This document shows positions 1 to 9,903 of a stretch of 64,000 nucleotides of DNA, piece after piece. Within the stretch, counting starts at the first letter, position 1; each line of letters starts with the position of its first letter. A program made the translations under genes and the position numbers. Below the pieces are notes generated by a model. It was not told where the DNA came from. It saw nothing but the letters and a program-made list of their open reading frames with translations, and did no database searches. Source of the DNA: Gammaproteobacteria bacterium (GTDB lineage Bacteria; Pseudomonadota; Gammaproteobacteria; Pseudomonadales; Azotimanducaceae); contig VXUA01000012.1 in assembly GCA_009837185.1 (NCBI GenBank), positions 1-64,000 on the forward strand. Direction: 5' to 3'.

Positions 1-36
1 TACGTGAGCAACCAACACAAGAATGGTCAGCAACAT
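1..36 (-). CDS. Possible 5' end of a minus-strand gene running off the left edge
   Basis: An ATG on the minus strand at 36 opens a frame reading MLLTILVLVAHV to the window edge, preceded by GAGG about ten bases upstream. The hydrophobic start would fit a signal peptide or a membrane protein. Only twelve codons are visible, so no function can be given and the frame may be chance. Confidence 0.2.
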   Translation of the reverse strand, partial: MLLTILVLVAHV

Positions 37-675
37 CACTATTCGACCTCGAACGGTGACGCGCAATGATCAAAATGTGTTTGAAAACCTGTCCCCTGTA
101 CCATTTAGCGTAACTTGTCGAAAGGTGAGGAAAAGCAATTCGGTGTGCGGCCGTGAGCTACCTAACTGTCCCTAGTGACCTTTGATCACCATTTTGGGAA
201 TTGTGCCACGGCAACGCACCATTGCAATGGAGACCCAGTAGATTGTTTGCGTCTTAGAACGCCTGTACAGGGAAAGGTCAGCATTGCAATATACCGAATT
301 GACTATGTAAGGGATTATTTTGGAGTTTTACGATGGAATTGCAATGGTACGAGGGTTTAGACTGGGGAAAATCGGAGCATCAAGTCTGCCTTCTGAATGC
401 GACTGGAGAGCATATTGCCGAGCGGAAGATATCGCACACGGGTTCTGATGAAGATCTATGATCGACGGCAGTTCGTCAGTGTCTAGTACACTGTTTTTCA
501 AGTAACTTATATTCGAATGAGTCACAATCTCTTTTTTTTACTCTGTAACTTAGATTCTTGAGATATCAACAAAATAGTGACCATTTGTAGAACTTTCTTA
601 CTTAGTTCTTGCCATAATAGGTTTAGAGAAACCGTCCAATACTTTAAGTTCCCAATCTAAGGAGGATATCTTTCG
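37..675. other. Intergenic region upstream of the giant subtilase
   Basis: About 640 bases without a gene I can support. Short open frames here (175-360 + and 328-525 -) have no ribosome binding site or recognisable product. The last bases carry a strong AAGGAGGAT ribosome binding site for the downstream protease. I see no clear hairpin, tRNA or repeat. Confidence 0.5.
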
Positions 676-3600
676 ATGCAACGTATTCGTGTCGCCATTT
701 CTTGCTTTGCCCTTGTGGGTTTGGTTTGCCTCAGTGTGTTTGTGCGTCAAGTGATGTTAAAGCCTGAGCACCCTCAGGAGATATCAAATAATGAATCTGA
801 ACGCGCTTCCACACCAAATGTAGCACACTCACAATCCGGAAGTACAAGTCAAACTGGCGAGTCTCAGCACTTCACGGAAGAAGTTCCCAAGTTAGTTCCA
901 GCTGGAAGTTCAAATCGTGTGTCGAACGAAAGTAAGGAATTGCCCAATGTAGGAGTGAAGACCTTTGAGCTCACCGACTTTCGCGGTGAAATGAAAAAAG
1001 GCAAGCTTGCAAAGCCACCTTCGGTGGATCTTAGCTCTCATCCCAGCCTCTCATGGTTCACCAAGGACGCTTCTACCATCTCGTTTCCGGACTCCAAAGA
1101 GAGTTCCAAACGCGACTATTTCTATGCGTGGGTTCAACTCAATCCTAATCTTTTACACACCGTGGAACGTGATATCTTCAAATCGCTTAGAGTCGAAATA
1201 TATGACGGCGGTAGTGAATATCGGCGCGTTCAACTACCTCGTAATACTGAAAGTTTGAAGAAGCTGCTAGCACGTGAGGCAGTTCTTGCGCTAGGGAATA
1301 AACCGATTAGCGAAAAAGTCGGACCCAACTTTCGAGAGGAAATTTACGCTAGCGTTGGCTCTGAGACCAAAGATGTGTTTATTACGCTCATGACCACTTC
1401 TAACCTCTCCCACTGGCAAAGCGAAATCGAGAATCTCGGCGCAACGATCGAACACTGGGACCCAGCGATTCGAGTTCTCGTAGCTTCCGTTCCCTATGGA
1501 AAGTTAATTGACCTCGCCGAATGGGACTTTGTGCAAGCCGTCGAACCCGTTGGAACACTAGAACTGACCCTTGACTCTGCAGTGCCTGTGTCTGGTGCCG
1601 ATGGGCTTAGAACACACACTGGAGCGAATGGCAGGTTTACAGGGATCGCAGGGCAGAACATCACCATCGGGGTCATGGACACTGGATTAAATCTATCTCA
1701 CCCCGATATTTCCGCTTCCCGACGTATCCCCGGAAGTAGCATTTGTGGCCAGAGTTTTCAAACATTGATTTCGGGACAACTAGACACCGATGACCTTTGG
1801 GTCGATGTAGCCGGGCACGGTACCCACGTGACGAGCATTTTGGCTGGCTCTGGAGTAGACAACCGAAGTCGAGCGGGCTATGCACCGGGTGTGAGACACA
1901 TTCGATTTGCCAAGGTTTTTACCAAGGACCCTATTCGTCGTGGCGCAAGGACTACTTCCATTCTCAACGCCATGGATTACTTTACCCAAGAATCCTCTTG
2001 CGAATGGGACGGGACGGAATCGGCAGCTATGAAACCCAATGTGATCAATATGAGCCTAAGTAGCATTAGTGCAGACACTGGGTATCATATCGGTGCGACT
2101 AAACTAGACTGGGCGGTCTGGAATCACGACCAACTGTATGTCGTTTCTCAAGGCAATTCACGTAGAGCTGGTTACTCTCAATACGGCTCTGCAAAAAACG
2201 CGCTCTCGGTAGCGTGGTTGACCGATACGTTGTTTGCTCATTATGACAGTAGCTTCGGTCCGGCAACCGACGGGCGAATGTTACCCAAAGTGGGTATGTC
2301 TGGAGATATAGTGCTCGCCGCGGACGGCAACGGTGCGAAATCGGGTTATGTAGCTAAAAGTGGTACGAGTATGTCTTCACCCGCAGTTGCTGGTATCGCG
2401 ACTCTACTCATGGGAACAAACGACGGATTCAAAACTAACCCCGCACTGGTGCGGGCACAACTCATGGCTACCTCGATTAAACCAGATGCATATTTTGACT
2501 CAGAAGCCTTCGCTCCAAGAACGAATTCACACGGTACCGGAGAGGTCAACAACCAATATGGAATGGGCTCAGTTTCGGCGAGAACTGCTATCACAAACGA
2601 TGAGAACGGGGAATGGTCAAGTCACAGCGCTGTGAGTGAAATCGAAAATGACGAATACGCCTACATCGAAATCGAAGTACCGGACGACACAGATCGTCTC
2701 GACATCGTATTGACTTGGGACGAACCACCGAACGACAACGTTGGCTCTGCTGTGATGGCAGATCTTGATCTGTATCTTGGTCCTGACGAAGACTGTGATG
2801 TTACTGAATGTGGCGAACATGTCTCGAGCTCTCGTGTCGATAACTTGGAATATCTCATCATTGCAAACCCCGAACCCGGAACTAAGCGAATTACGGTAAT
2901 ACCTCACAACGTTTATCAGTTCGCGCCGCGCATAGCAGTTTCGTGGATGTTCATCGGGAAGTCTACCCCACAACTAGACATTGAGCTCGAATCGGATACC
3001 TTAAATACTGCTAATACTAGAAGACCGCAACTTGAACTCACCGTTTCCACCGACGAATTTGTTGCGGGAGGTGTCGCGCTATATATCGCGTGTCGCAACC
3101 AGGGAACCGGTGATTGTGACTACTGGTACGAAACTGAAGAGTCGTTATGGCAACCTGGGAGTCAAATCACGCGAGAGGATGGAACCGTTCAAGACCTAAC
3201 TGGGATTTTTATAGGTAATCCTCTGTTCTTGGGCGAAATCGTATCCAGTGAGGATCAGAAAGTTACTTTGGTATTCCCACCAGCTGTGAAGACTGGTAGC
3301 CACCAGCTTTATGCGGCTGTAACGAGTACGAATGCGAATGCCGACGTAGACGCAATTGACGTAATCGTCGATGGTCAAGAGTTGCCTTTCCTTTCACAGG
3401 CTATTTCAAACAATTATGCGACCAGTGCAATCGAGTTGGTAGGCGATTCAGGTACCGAATCTGTTGATTTAGCAGTGGGAGCCCGCCATCCTGGCGAACT
3501 CTATATTGACATGGAAGTGCTGGACGAATTCTACAACAACCGCCCAGGGTGGGACTTTCTTCAACTAATCTTTTTCACACAAGGATATGCCCAATCTCGC

Positions 3601-6600
3601 AGTGCATGGTACAAACTCGCATCAGATACTGCTGCAAAGTACGGTGTTCAAGTCACCGGCCAAAATCCGATTAACGCGAATGTGACTTTCCAACTAATCT
3701 CAGCAGACAACTTGTTTGAACCTGCCGCGGGAAATATGTGGTACACCCGCCAGCATGAGTTTTATGTCGAACCTAATACAGATTACTATTTGAGGGTAAA
3801 CACCTACTGGAGCAGACGTGTCCCAGAACTACAGTTTTCTTGGCAAAAGTTTGACACGAAACCGGTTAACGACGACTTTGCCGATAGTATCGCACTCACA
3901 GGTGAAAGTGGCGAAGCAACAGGTAATAATGCATACGCAACAGTTGAACAAGGGGAACCTGGTGGGCACGTGTCCGTCGGCACGACGTGGTTTACTTGGA
4001 CTGCGCCCTCGGATGGTATTTGGTCGTTTGAAGCAGACGCTCCTTATTCAAACAACACACCGCAGGTGCTTGTCTTTCTTGGAGATTCCGTCGACAATCT
4101 TCGTTTAGTTTCAGATCCTTCCTATTACAATGCTGATGTACCTGTGGCAGCCGACCAGGAGTACAAAATCTGTGTCAGTTCCAATGTGCAATCTAACAAC
4201 TTTCAAGGGTCCTATGAGTTGACTTGGGAAGAAGCATCGAATTCCGAGCTGATGAGTAACGATCTGTTCTCCGATGCGATTGAAATTTCTGGGGCGCAGG
4301 GAAGCAGATTAAAGTGTACTCAATGTGCTGGAGTTGCTCGCACAATCGAAGTAGGCGAACCAGCTGATACAACTTCTCACTCGCTTTGGTGGGCGTGGGA
4401 AGCTCCCAGTACGGGTAAATTCACATTTCGCATCTCTGAGGCGCAAATCGATACTCTTAGTGCATTTGTCGGTTCCACACTCAGTACTCTGACTCATCTT
4501 GAAACCGGACCGGAATTTGTTCTTGACGCGACTAGTGGCACGACATATTACATTGTGGTCCATCGAAATAGTGGATTAGAGTATTCTTTCGACGTTTCTG
4601 GCAATTCATTCCTATGGGGACCGACTCCAGAATATGACCAAATTAGTACGCCACTTGCGATGAGCGGTACGACCGGTTCTGCGAGCATGGCGTTGAGATA
4701 CGCCACAACAACACCCGACGAATCGCGCGCTAACGGCCTTACATCTGCAGGAGTTCGTTCATCTGGTTGGGGATCGTGGACTCCTGTTGGAGGTTTTAAT
4801 GGTTGGGTGAAGTTTTCAACTGAAACATGGGAGGACGCGAATCTATTCAGTTCTACCGATCAGTATTTCCTTGCCATTCACAGACGTGATGACGACGATG
4901 AGCCGTGGGATCTCGTAGCTTCAACGGATCGGTCGTTTATTATCAGTGGTAGACCAGAGGCGATCTTTAAACCGGAAGCAGGGACCGAGTATCTGGTGCA
5001 GGTTGCAATGCGCAGTAATACGACGGAGTTTTCGACAAGACAAACTGAAGTCGACATCTTTTGGGAAGAAGCGCGTATTCCTTCGTGGATAACGAGCAGC
5101 CGGGACTATTACGAAATTGGCAGTCCAACCGGGAACAACATTGAAGAATTGATTGATCCGACAGCAGGCACAATCGTTGGTAAGAATCTCGACCACCTGC
5201 TTATCACCGTCGAGGACGAAATGCTCGTACTTCAAATCTCGGGGGAAGACGATGAGACTAGTGGCGACCTCGATGTCGTCGAATCGATCCCATATGAAGA
5301 CGCTGACGGAGAAGCTCTTGACGTCCCCACCCTTTCGGTAGTAGGTTGGAATGCGGCTCGTGAAGCGTTGTACGCGCCGTTAGACACTGGCTTTGTATTG
5401 TTCGAGGGACTAGATCAGACTGATCGGGCTGTTTCCAACTGTAGCGTAGCAAGTGACTTCCGAGAAACTCCGACCCAGGTTTTGCATGATGGTACGGGTC
5501 AGTATGTCTACAAGATTGGAGAAGGCACAATTGCAGCCTACCGCGTTGATGCTCCCTGTGAATTGACTCTTATCCAAGTGGCGACCGCCTCATTCGCACC
5601 CCATGATTTAAAAACGCAGATCTTCGAATTGGAAGGTTTGACGTCAGTAACCTTTGACCCGCTCCACGACTATCTGTATGGTCTCTCTGACGATCGGATA
5701 TTTACAATTCCGATAGACAACGAAACCGGCTTGCTCAGTAGCCCATCCACAATCACGCACGCATCTTGGTTAACTAGTACAGGACTCAGTGAAAACTCCA
5801 ATCGATTCGACGGTGCAAGCATAACGCTTGACGCGAGTGGTGATTTTTTGTTCGCAGTCGGTCGGAATAGTCCGGCAGTCGCCGTGTTTGACCTTACGAC
5901 TGACCGCCCCAACCCAACACCAATAGCTGCGATCGCCGACTACTATATTGAATCGTTTCAATTCTTCCCATCACATATTCGACGTCCAGGTGGTTGGGAC
6001 TCCCGGGATTGTCTTGTCAACAGCGTTCACAGAACCGAATATCCTACAATCGAAGTTTTCTGTCGCTACCGACGCTTCCCGTTCTATGAAGTGCCCTCCA
6101 TGAACTATGTGGTTACTTTCGACGAATCCACAAGAGAACTTTATATATCCGACTGGTCCTCGGACGAACAACCGGACCGATATGGAAACCAACTACCACG
6201 ATTCGACGAAACAGTAGATATGTTTGGAGTGAGCACGCAGAATGGTCAGTACTCGTACTTAGTCGTCGAAGATTGGAGAGATTCGATTCATCGATTTGAA
6301 CGTGTGACTGGTGCTAACGATTCACTTGAGAGACCGACGTTTGAACTATACGACCAATACTTGGTGCGGTTAGTGGCAATGAACGTAGAACCAAATTCGA
6401 TACAGTTAGACACTCTTTCGATAACCGAGTGTGAAGCATTCGACAATCGCCAGATTGGGGATGTCTCGTACACGGTGCATAGCTCTGCTTGGCAGGTCCG
6501 CAATTCTCTTGGTGAGTCTTGGACCGATGTTGACGGCGAGACTCGAACTACCAATGAATTGTGTCCGTACAATCCTCCCGACGCGCGGGACTATCGATTG

Positions 6601-6678
6601 GTCTTCAACGTTACGATCGACGGAACAAGGGGGGACTATTCGAGCGACGTGATGGTTGTGCTCCCGACATCTAATTGA
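676..6678 (+). CDS. Giant secreted S8 (subtilisin-family) serine protease with PPC-like repeats and a C-terminal propeller-like region
   Basis: Secreted or surface-anchored serine protease of 2000 residues. A hydrophobic segment at about 7-27 serves as signal peptide or signal anchor. The subtilase domain (about 325-640) shows the full triad: Asp335 in MDTG, His381 in GHGTHV and Ser565 in GTSMSSP. It is followed by a beta-sandwich (about 650-760) with the DLDLYL motif seen in proprotein-convertase-type domains, then four repeated blocks beginning near 911, 1063, 1194 and 1319 that resemble bacterial pre-peptidase C-terminal (PPC) domains. From about 1466 to the end there are repeats suggestive of a lactonase-like beta-propeller. 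Start choice is firm: AAGGAGGAT lies ten bases upstream of the ATG. No sorting signal is recognised at the C-terminus. Catalytic assignment is certain; the tail functions are inferred. Typical subtilases are 350-800 residues, so the tail is exceptional. The gene stands alone, with a small barrel gene 127 bases downstream. Confidence 0.9.
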   Translation: MQRIRVAISCFALVGLVCLSVFVRQVMLKPEHPQEISNNESERASTPNVAHSQSGSTSQTGESQHFTEEVPKLVPAGSSNRVSNESKELPNVGVKTFELTDFRGEMKKGKLAKPPSVDLSSHPSLSWFTKDASTISFPDSKESSKRDYFYAWVQLNPNLLHTVERDIFKSLRVEIYDGGSEYRRVQLPRNTESLKKLLAREAVLALGNKPISEKVGPNFREEIYASVGSETKDVFITLMTTSNLSHWQSEIENLGATIEHWDPAIRVLVASVPYGKLIDLAEWDFVQAVEPVGTLELTLDSAVPVSGADGLRTHTGANGRFTGIAGQNITIGVMDTGLNLSHPDISASRRIPGSSICGQSFQTLISGQLDTDDLWVDVAGHGTHVTSILAGSGVDNRSRAGYAPGVRHIRFAKVFTKDPIRRGARTTSILNAMDYFTQESSCEWDGTESAAMKPNVINMSLSSISADTGYHIGATKLDWAVWNHDQLYVVSQGNSRRAGYSQYGSAKNALSVAWLTDTLFAHYDSSFGPATDGRMLPKVGMSGDIVLAADGNGAKSGYVAKSGTSMSSPAVAGIATLLMGTNDGFKTNPALVRAQLMATSIKPDAYFDSEAFAPRTNSHGTGEVNNQYGMGSVSARTAITNDENGEWSSHSAVSEIENDEYAYIEIEVPDDTDRLDIVLTWDEPPNDNVGSAVMADLDLYLGPDEDCDVTECGEHVSSSRVDNLEYLIIANPEPGTKRITVIPHNVYQFAPRIAVSWMFIGKSTPQLDIELESDTLNTANTRRPQLELTVSTDEFVAGGVALYIACRNQGTGDCDYWYETEESLWQPGSQITREDGTVQDLTGIFIGNPLFLGEIVSSEDQKVTLVFPPAVKTGSHQLYAAVTSTNANADVDAIDVIVDGQELPFLSQAISNNYATSAIELVGDSGTESVDLAVGARHPGELYIDMEVLDEFYNNRPGWDFLQLIFFTQGYAQSRSAWYKLASDTAAKYGVQVTGQNPINANVTFQLISADNLFEPAAGNMWYTRQHEFYVEPNTDYYLRVNTYWSRRVPELQFSWQKFDTKPVNDDFADSIALTGESGEATGNNAYATVEQGEPGGHVSVGTTWFTWTAPSDGIWSFEADAPYSNNTPQVLVFLGDSVDNLRLVSDPSYYNADVPVAADQEYKICVSSNVQSNNFQGSYELTWEEASNSELMSNDLFSDAIEISGAQGSRLKCTQCAGVARTIEVGEPADTTSHSLWWAWEAPSTGKFTFRISEAQIDTLSAFVGSTLSTLTHLETGPEFVLDATSGTTYYIVVHRNSGLEYSFDVSGNSFLWGPTPEYDQISTPLAMSGTTGSASMALRYATTTPDESRANGLTSAGVRSSGWGSWTPVGGFNGWVKFSTETWEDANLFSSTDQYFLAIHRRDDDDEPWDLVASTDRSFIISGRPEAIFKPEAGTEYLVQVAMRSNTTEFSTRQTEVDIFWEEARIPSWITSSRDYYEIGSPTGNNIEELIDPTAGTIVGKNLDHLLITVEDEMLVLQISGEDDETSGDLDVVESIPYEDADGEALDVPTLSVVGWNAAREALYAPLDTGFVLFEGLDQTDRAVSNCSVASDFRETPTQVLHDGTGQYVYKIGEGTIAAYRVDAPCELTLIQVATASFAPHDLKTQIFELEGLTSVTFDPLHDYLYGLSDDRIFTIPIDNETGLLSSPSTITHASWLTSTGLSENSNRFDGASITLDASGDFLFAVGRNSPAVAVFDLTTDRPNPTPIAAIADYYIESFQFFPSHIRRPGGWDSRDCLVNSVHRTEYPTIEVFCRYRRFPFYEVPSMNYVVTFDESTRELYISDWSSDEQPDRYGNQLPRFDETVDMFGVSTQNGQYSYLVVEDWRDSIHRFERVTGANDSLERPTFELYDQYLVRLVAMNVEPNSIQLDTLSITECEAFDNRQIGDVSYTVHSSAWQVRNSLGESWTDVDGETRTTNELCPYNPPDARDYRLVFNVTIDGTRGDYSSDVMVVLPTSN

Positions 6679-6805
6679 ACTTAACATTGGTAAGAAAGGT
6701 CTTGGTTTAGAAGGTGTGAGCCACCCCTTACCTAAAACGATCTGTTTGTACAATGATCGGATTCAACAATCCTCTTTCAAGCTACATGACGCGAGGTAAT
6801 TTCCT

Positions 6806-7375
6806 ATGAAATTTGCAGCCCTTCTCTTCTCCCTTTTCGTTGTTGCTACCCCATGCTCGGCGCAACAGACGCAATTGTATGTACTTGGAGGTTTTGTCAA
6901 TTTTGATGAGGATCTCGCAACCGGCGTCGGCGACGGGGCTGGTTTTCGCGGCGGGCTAGGTTGGCAATTCAGTGAACGTTTTGGTGTTGAGGGTTTCGTT
7001 GATTTTGCACCCGAACTTAGCCCGGACTCCATACTCAATCGCCTGGGTGTGCCGGTGAGCGTTTATGACATATCGACTGTTGGAAACACTTACATCTCCT
7101 TAGCCGGTACGCTTACGCTTCCATTCAACAACCAAATTTCCGGTGTCTGGAGAGGTGGGATATTTAATTATTCGGTCGATTCTGAACGGGTTTCAGTAAA
7201 TGAGGTTGATCTCTGTGGTTTCGTAGCGTGCGAAGATAGTGGTACCGATCTGTTTCTTTCCGGCGGTGTAATGCTTCATATCAATGAGAAAGCTTCGCTT
7301 GAATTTTCAGTAACGCAGTATAACGGAGATGCCGAAGCTCAGACGGTTAATACAATTTTTCGATACCGCTTCTAA
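6806..7375 (+). CDS. Small outer-membrane beta-barrel protein
   Basis: A 189-residue protein with a clear Sec signal peptide (about 1-19, ending CSA before QQ). The body consists of alternating amphipathic strands with glycine turns and ends in an aromatic-rich strand closing with R-Y-R-F. The terminal Phe is the signal recognised by the BAM complex. The pattern (YVLGGFVNF, GFRGGLGWQF, GVEGFVDFAP) is that of the eight-stranded OmpA/OmpX-like or 'porin family' barrels. No enzymatic motif is seen. It is preceded by a 127-base gap after the protease gene and followed by a Rho-independent terminator, so it is probably a monocistronic unit. Specific function is unknown. Confidence 0.75.
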   Translation: MKFAALLFSLFVVATPCSAQQTQLYVLGGFVNFDEDLATGVGDGAGFRGGLGWQFSERFGVEGFVDFAPELSPDSILNRLGVPVSVYDISTVGNTYISLAGTLTLPFNNQISGVWRGGIFNYSVDSERVSVNEVDLCGFVACEDSGTDLFLSGGVMLHINEKASLEFSVTQYNGDAEAQTVNTIFRYRF

Positions 7376-7498
7376 TGACGAACAGGTAAAGTTTGATACT
7401 AGACAAAAATCTTTTGTTGTAGAGCGGTGTTACGACGTTGGGTGCCTAGCTCAAGCGCAATGTATCGGTCGCTCTAGACCAACCAAAAGAAAAGAAAT

Positions 7499-7521
7499 GC
7501 CGTCTTGAAGACGGCTTTTTT
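7499..7521 (+). terminator. Rho-independent terminator after the small barrel gene
   Basis: GCCGTC-TTGAA-GACGGC forms a six-pair GC-rich stem (eight pairs if the loop closes fully) followed directly by a run of seven T. It lies 124 bases after the barrel gene and before the 3' end of the convergent lipoprotein gene. Confidence 0.85.
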
Positions 7522-7559
7522 ATTCAGCCTAGTACTGCTAGAAAGCGTCCGATGATGCC

Positions 7560-9827
7560 TTAATTACGTACTCGGGGCACTTCTCGGTTTGGATTAGTGA
7601 CTTTCTTCGTCTCTTCTTTGTCGACCCGATCAACAATCACTTCGTCAGAGTCCTGTACGGATGAACTGTCGTCATCATCATCTTCGGGCTCGACGGTTTC
7701 TGGCGGTGGCGTCGGAGCAGGTGGTGTAGTTTTGCTAGTGTCGTTCGGCGGTCGCGACGGTGGGTCGGATGGTGTTGACGGAGTGCGGGATGGAACGCGA
7801 GGATTAGGCGATTGCCAATGCTCGTCGTCATCATCATCGTCGATCACGAGTTGACGCGCAACTTGAAGCTGTCTGGTCTCGATTCTGATAAAGTCTTTTG
7901 GCGAAGAAGCTCCCTCGTCGTCAATTGCGTACACTCGAATACGGCGCGAATGTCCGTCAATTACGTCAGGCTTATACACCACGTTCAGATTACACCACGC
8001 ACCATCCTCAGTTTCGCATGCACCTCCAGTAGTGAACGATATGGCATCCGTGACACTTGTCCCGTTCACTTTAATGCTATCGGCTCGACGGTTGTCGATG
8101 GTTTGAATCACGAAACTCTGAATCGTACCATCTGGATCACGAACTCGTAACGTGAAATTCACGACCCCGGCTGAGCGATCATAGCTGGGTGTTGGCAACC
8201 GCACGACCGGTGGGGTGTTAATTACTTCGATTGTGAATGTCGCGAACGCGCTCAACCCCGATCGATCACGTACTTCTATGCGGTAGGTACTAATCCCCCG
8301 CTTCGTTGCTTCGAAACGCAAAAAATCTAGCTCATCCATCGTACCGCTATTGGGATGAAATCTTCCATTTGCGCGCGCCGTTTGTCTAATTTCAAATCGG
8401 TCAATATCGTTTTCGGGGTCGGATACTCTGACATCAATGTCTAGTTGCGTACCTACCGTCGTCTCGAATTGAGTCTTTCGCAATCGAATCGTCGGTGGAT
8501 CGGGTTGTTCGGTGACGGTGACGGTTGTTGTTGCTTCGAGACTTCGATCGCCCTCATCATCGATCGCCACCCATTGGAACGAGTCATAGCCAGAGAAGTT
8601 TTCCTTAGGAGTGTAGAGCCAACGACCACTTCCAATATCGTCGACTCTGCCATGCGACGGAGATTGTACGATGGTGTAAGACACGATAGAACCGTCGGGA
8701 TCTTGCGCTCGTAGGTCAATGTAAATGCCGGTGCTGTCTTCGACGGTAACCCAACTCGAGGAATCCGCGGTAGGTCGGTCATTGACTGAATCAACGGTAA
8801 TGGACACTACGGCGGGTTGTGAAACGCCACCTTGATCGTCTATTGCGACGTAAGCAAACGAATCTGTACCGAAAAAGTCCTTAGACGGTTTGTAAGTTCG
8901 TTTTGATCCTGATCCACTGAGTGTGCCATATGCAGGTAACGTCGTGATGCCGAATCGCGAGATCGTTCCATCTGTATCAGTGGCTTTAAGCTCTACGTGA
9001 GTATCAGAATCCTCAAGCATTACTACATCCAGGCCTTCTACTACAGGAAGAGAGTTATCGGGTACGTTGGTTGAAGCAATATCTTCTGGTGTGGTCGTTA
9101 CTGGCTCGGATTGAGCACTCTGAGCAGTTACAGTTTCACTCGCGTCTGAGTCTTCGTCCACTGATACCTGTTCTTGGGGACGTAAACTAACTCGCACAGT
9201 CACTCTAGCATTAGCCGAACGCAATCCAGACTCATCAATCGCGACATATTCGAAACTATCGTTGCCTAAAAATCCGGTACTGGGGGTATATCGTAACTTC
9301 GCGCCATTTAACTCGACTTTACCGTAACCAGGCGGGGTCGCGATTTGATAGTCAACAACTTGTCCGTCTACATCAATCGCTTGCGGATCAATCAGTACCA
9401 CCATATTAACCCCCGTTGCTGCTTGAATGGGCTCGGCGACAGGGGGATCATTAACCGCGGCAATGTCTATTTTTACTGTAGCGGGTTTGGAAACACGACC
9501 ATTTCTACGCAGAGTTACATACTCGAACTCATCGCTGCCAAAGTAATTTGCGGGTGGAGAGTAGTAAATATTCGGTGGTGTACCACTAATTGACCCGTGT
9601 TCAGGAAATGTCGAGATTTGGTAGGAAACTTCACGGTCAGAAGTTTCAGTAGTTGTAAGAATGATCGATGCTGAGGTATCCTCTTCAATGTCAAATTCGA
9701 GAGCTACAGGATTCGGACCGCGGCTACATCCAGTTTGTAAGAGTAGACAAACACCCAATATCGAACAAATGCCAACTAGTGGATGGTGCTTGACGCTGCA
9801 CTTTGAGTTGAGTTCAAAATTTGCCAT
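7560..9827 (-). CDS. Lipoprotein with tandem Ig/cadherin-like repeats and an acidic, proline-rich tail
   Basis: I place the start at the ATG at 9827 (755 residues), because AAGGAGGG lies just upstream and the product then begins with a lipoprotein signal peptide ending LLQTGC; a longer frame to 9923 would run into the upstream gene. The mature part holds at least four about 90-residue repeats marked by F-G-x-D-x-F-x-Y-V-A-I-D-D-x-G, as in bacterial Ig-like/cadherin-like (VCBS-type) surface proteins, followed by two more divergent beta-sandwich units. An E/T/D-rich linker separates repeats two and three. The last hundred residues are low complexity: two runs of aspartate flank a Pro/Ser/Thr segment. 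Probably an extended outer-membrane-anchored adhesin or scaffold; the aspartates could bind calcium. Function is inferred from fold only. It shares its strand with the two unknown paralogues upstream but is separated from them by 76 bases and has its own ribosome binding site. Confidence 0.8.
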   Translation of the reverse strand: MANFELNSKCSVKHHPLVGICSILGVCLLLQTGCSRGPNPVALEFDIEEDTSASIILTTTETSDREVSYQISTFPEHGSISGTPPNIYYSPPANYFGSDEFEYVTLRRNGRVSKPATVKIDIAAVNDPPVAEPIQAATGVNMVVLIDPQAIDVDGQVVDYQIATPPGYGKVELNGAKLRYTPSTGFLGNDSFEYVAIDESGLRSANARVTVRVSLRPQEQVSVDEDSDASETVTAQSAQSEPVTTTPEDIASTNVPDNSLPVVEGLDVVMLEDSDTHVELKATDTDGTISRFGITTLPAYGTLSGSGSKRTYKPSKDFFGTDSFAYVAIDDQGGVSQPAVVSITVDSVNDRPTADSSSWVTVEDSTGIYIDLRAQDPDGSIVSYTIVQSPSHGRVDDIGSGRWLYTPKENFSGYDSFQWVAIDDEGDRSLEATTTVTVTEQPDPPTIRLRKTQFETTVGTQLDIDVRVSDPENDIDRFEIRQTARANGRFHPNSGTMDELDFLRFEATKRGISTYRIEVRDRSGLSAFATFTIEVINTPPVVRLPTPSYDRSAGVVNFTLRVRDPDGTIQSFVIQTIDNRRADSIKVNGTSVTDAISFTTGGACETEDGAWCNLNVVYKPDVIDGHSRRIRVYAIDDEGASSPKDFIRIETRQLQVARQLVIDDDDDDEHWQSPNPRVPSRTPSTPSDPPSRPPNDTSKTTPPAPTPPPETVEPEDDDDDSSSVQDSDEVIVDRVDKEETKKVTNPNREVPRVRN

Positions 9828-9903
9828 TGAGCCCTCCTTGTTGTGACGTAGACAACTTAAACGGATTTTAGTTGCTATTCGCCTTTCGAGTTCCGCGCGG
9901 TGG

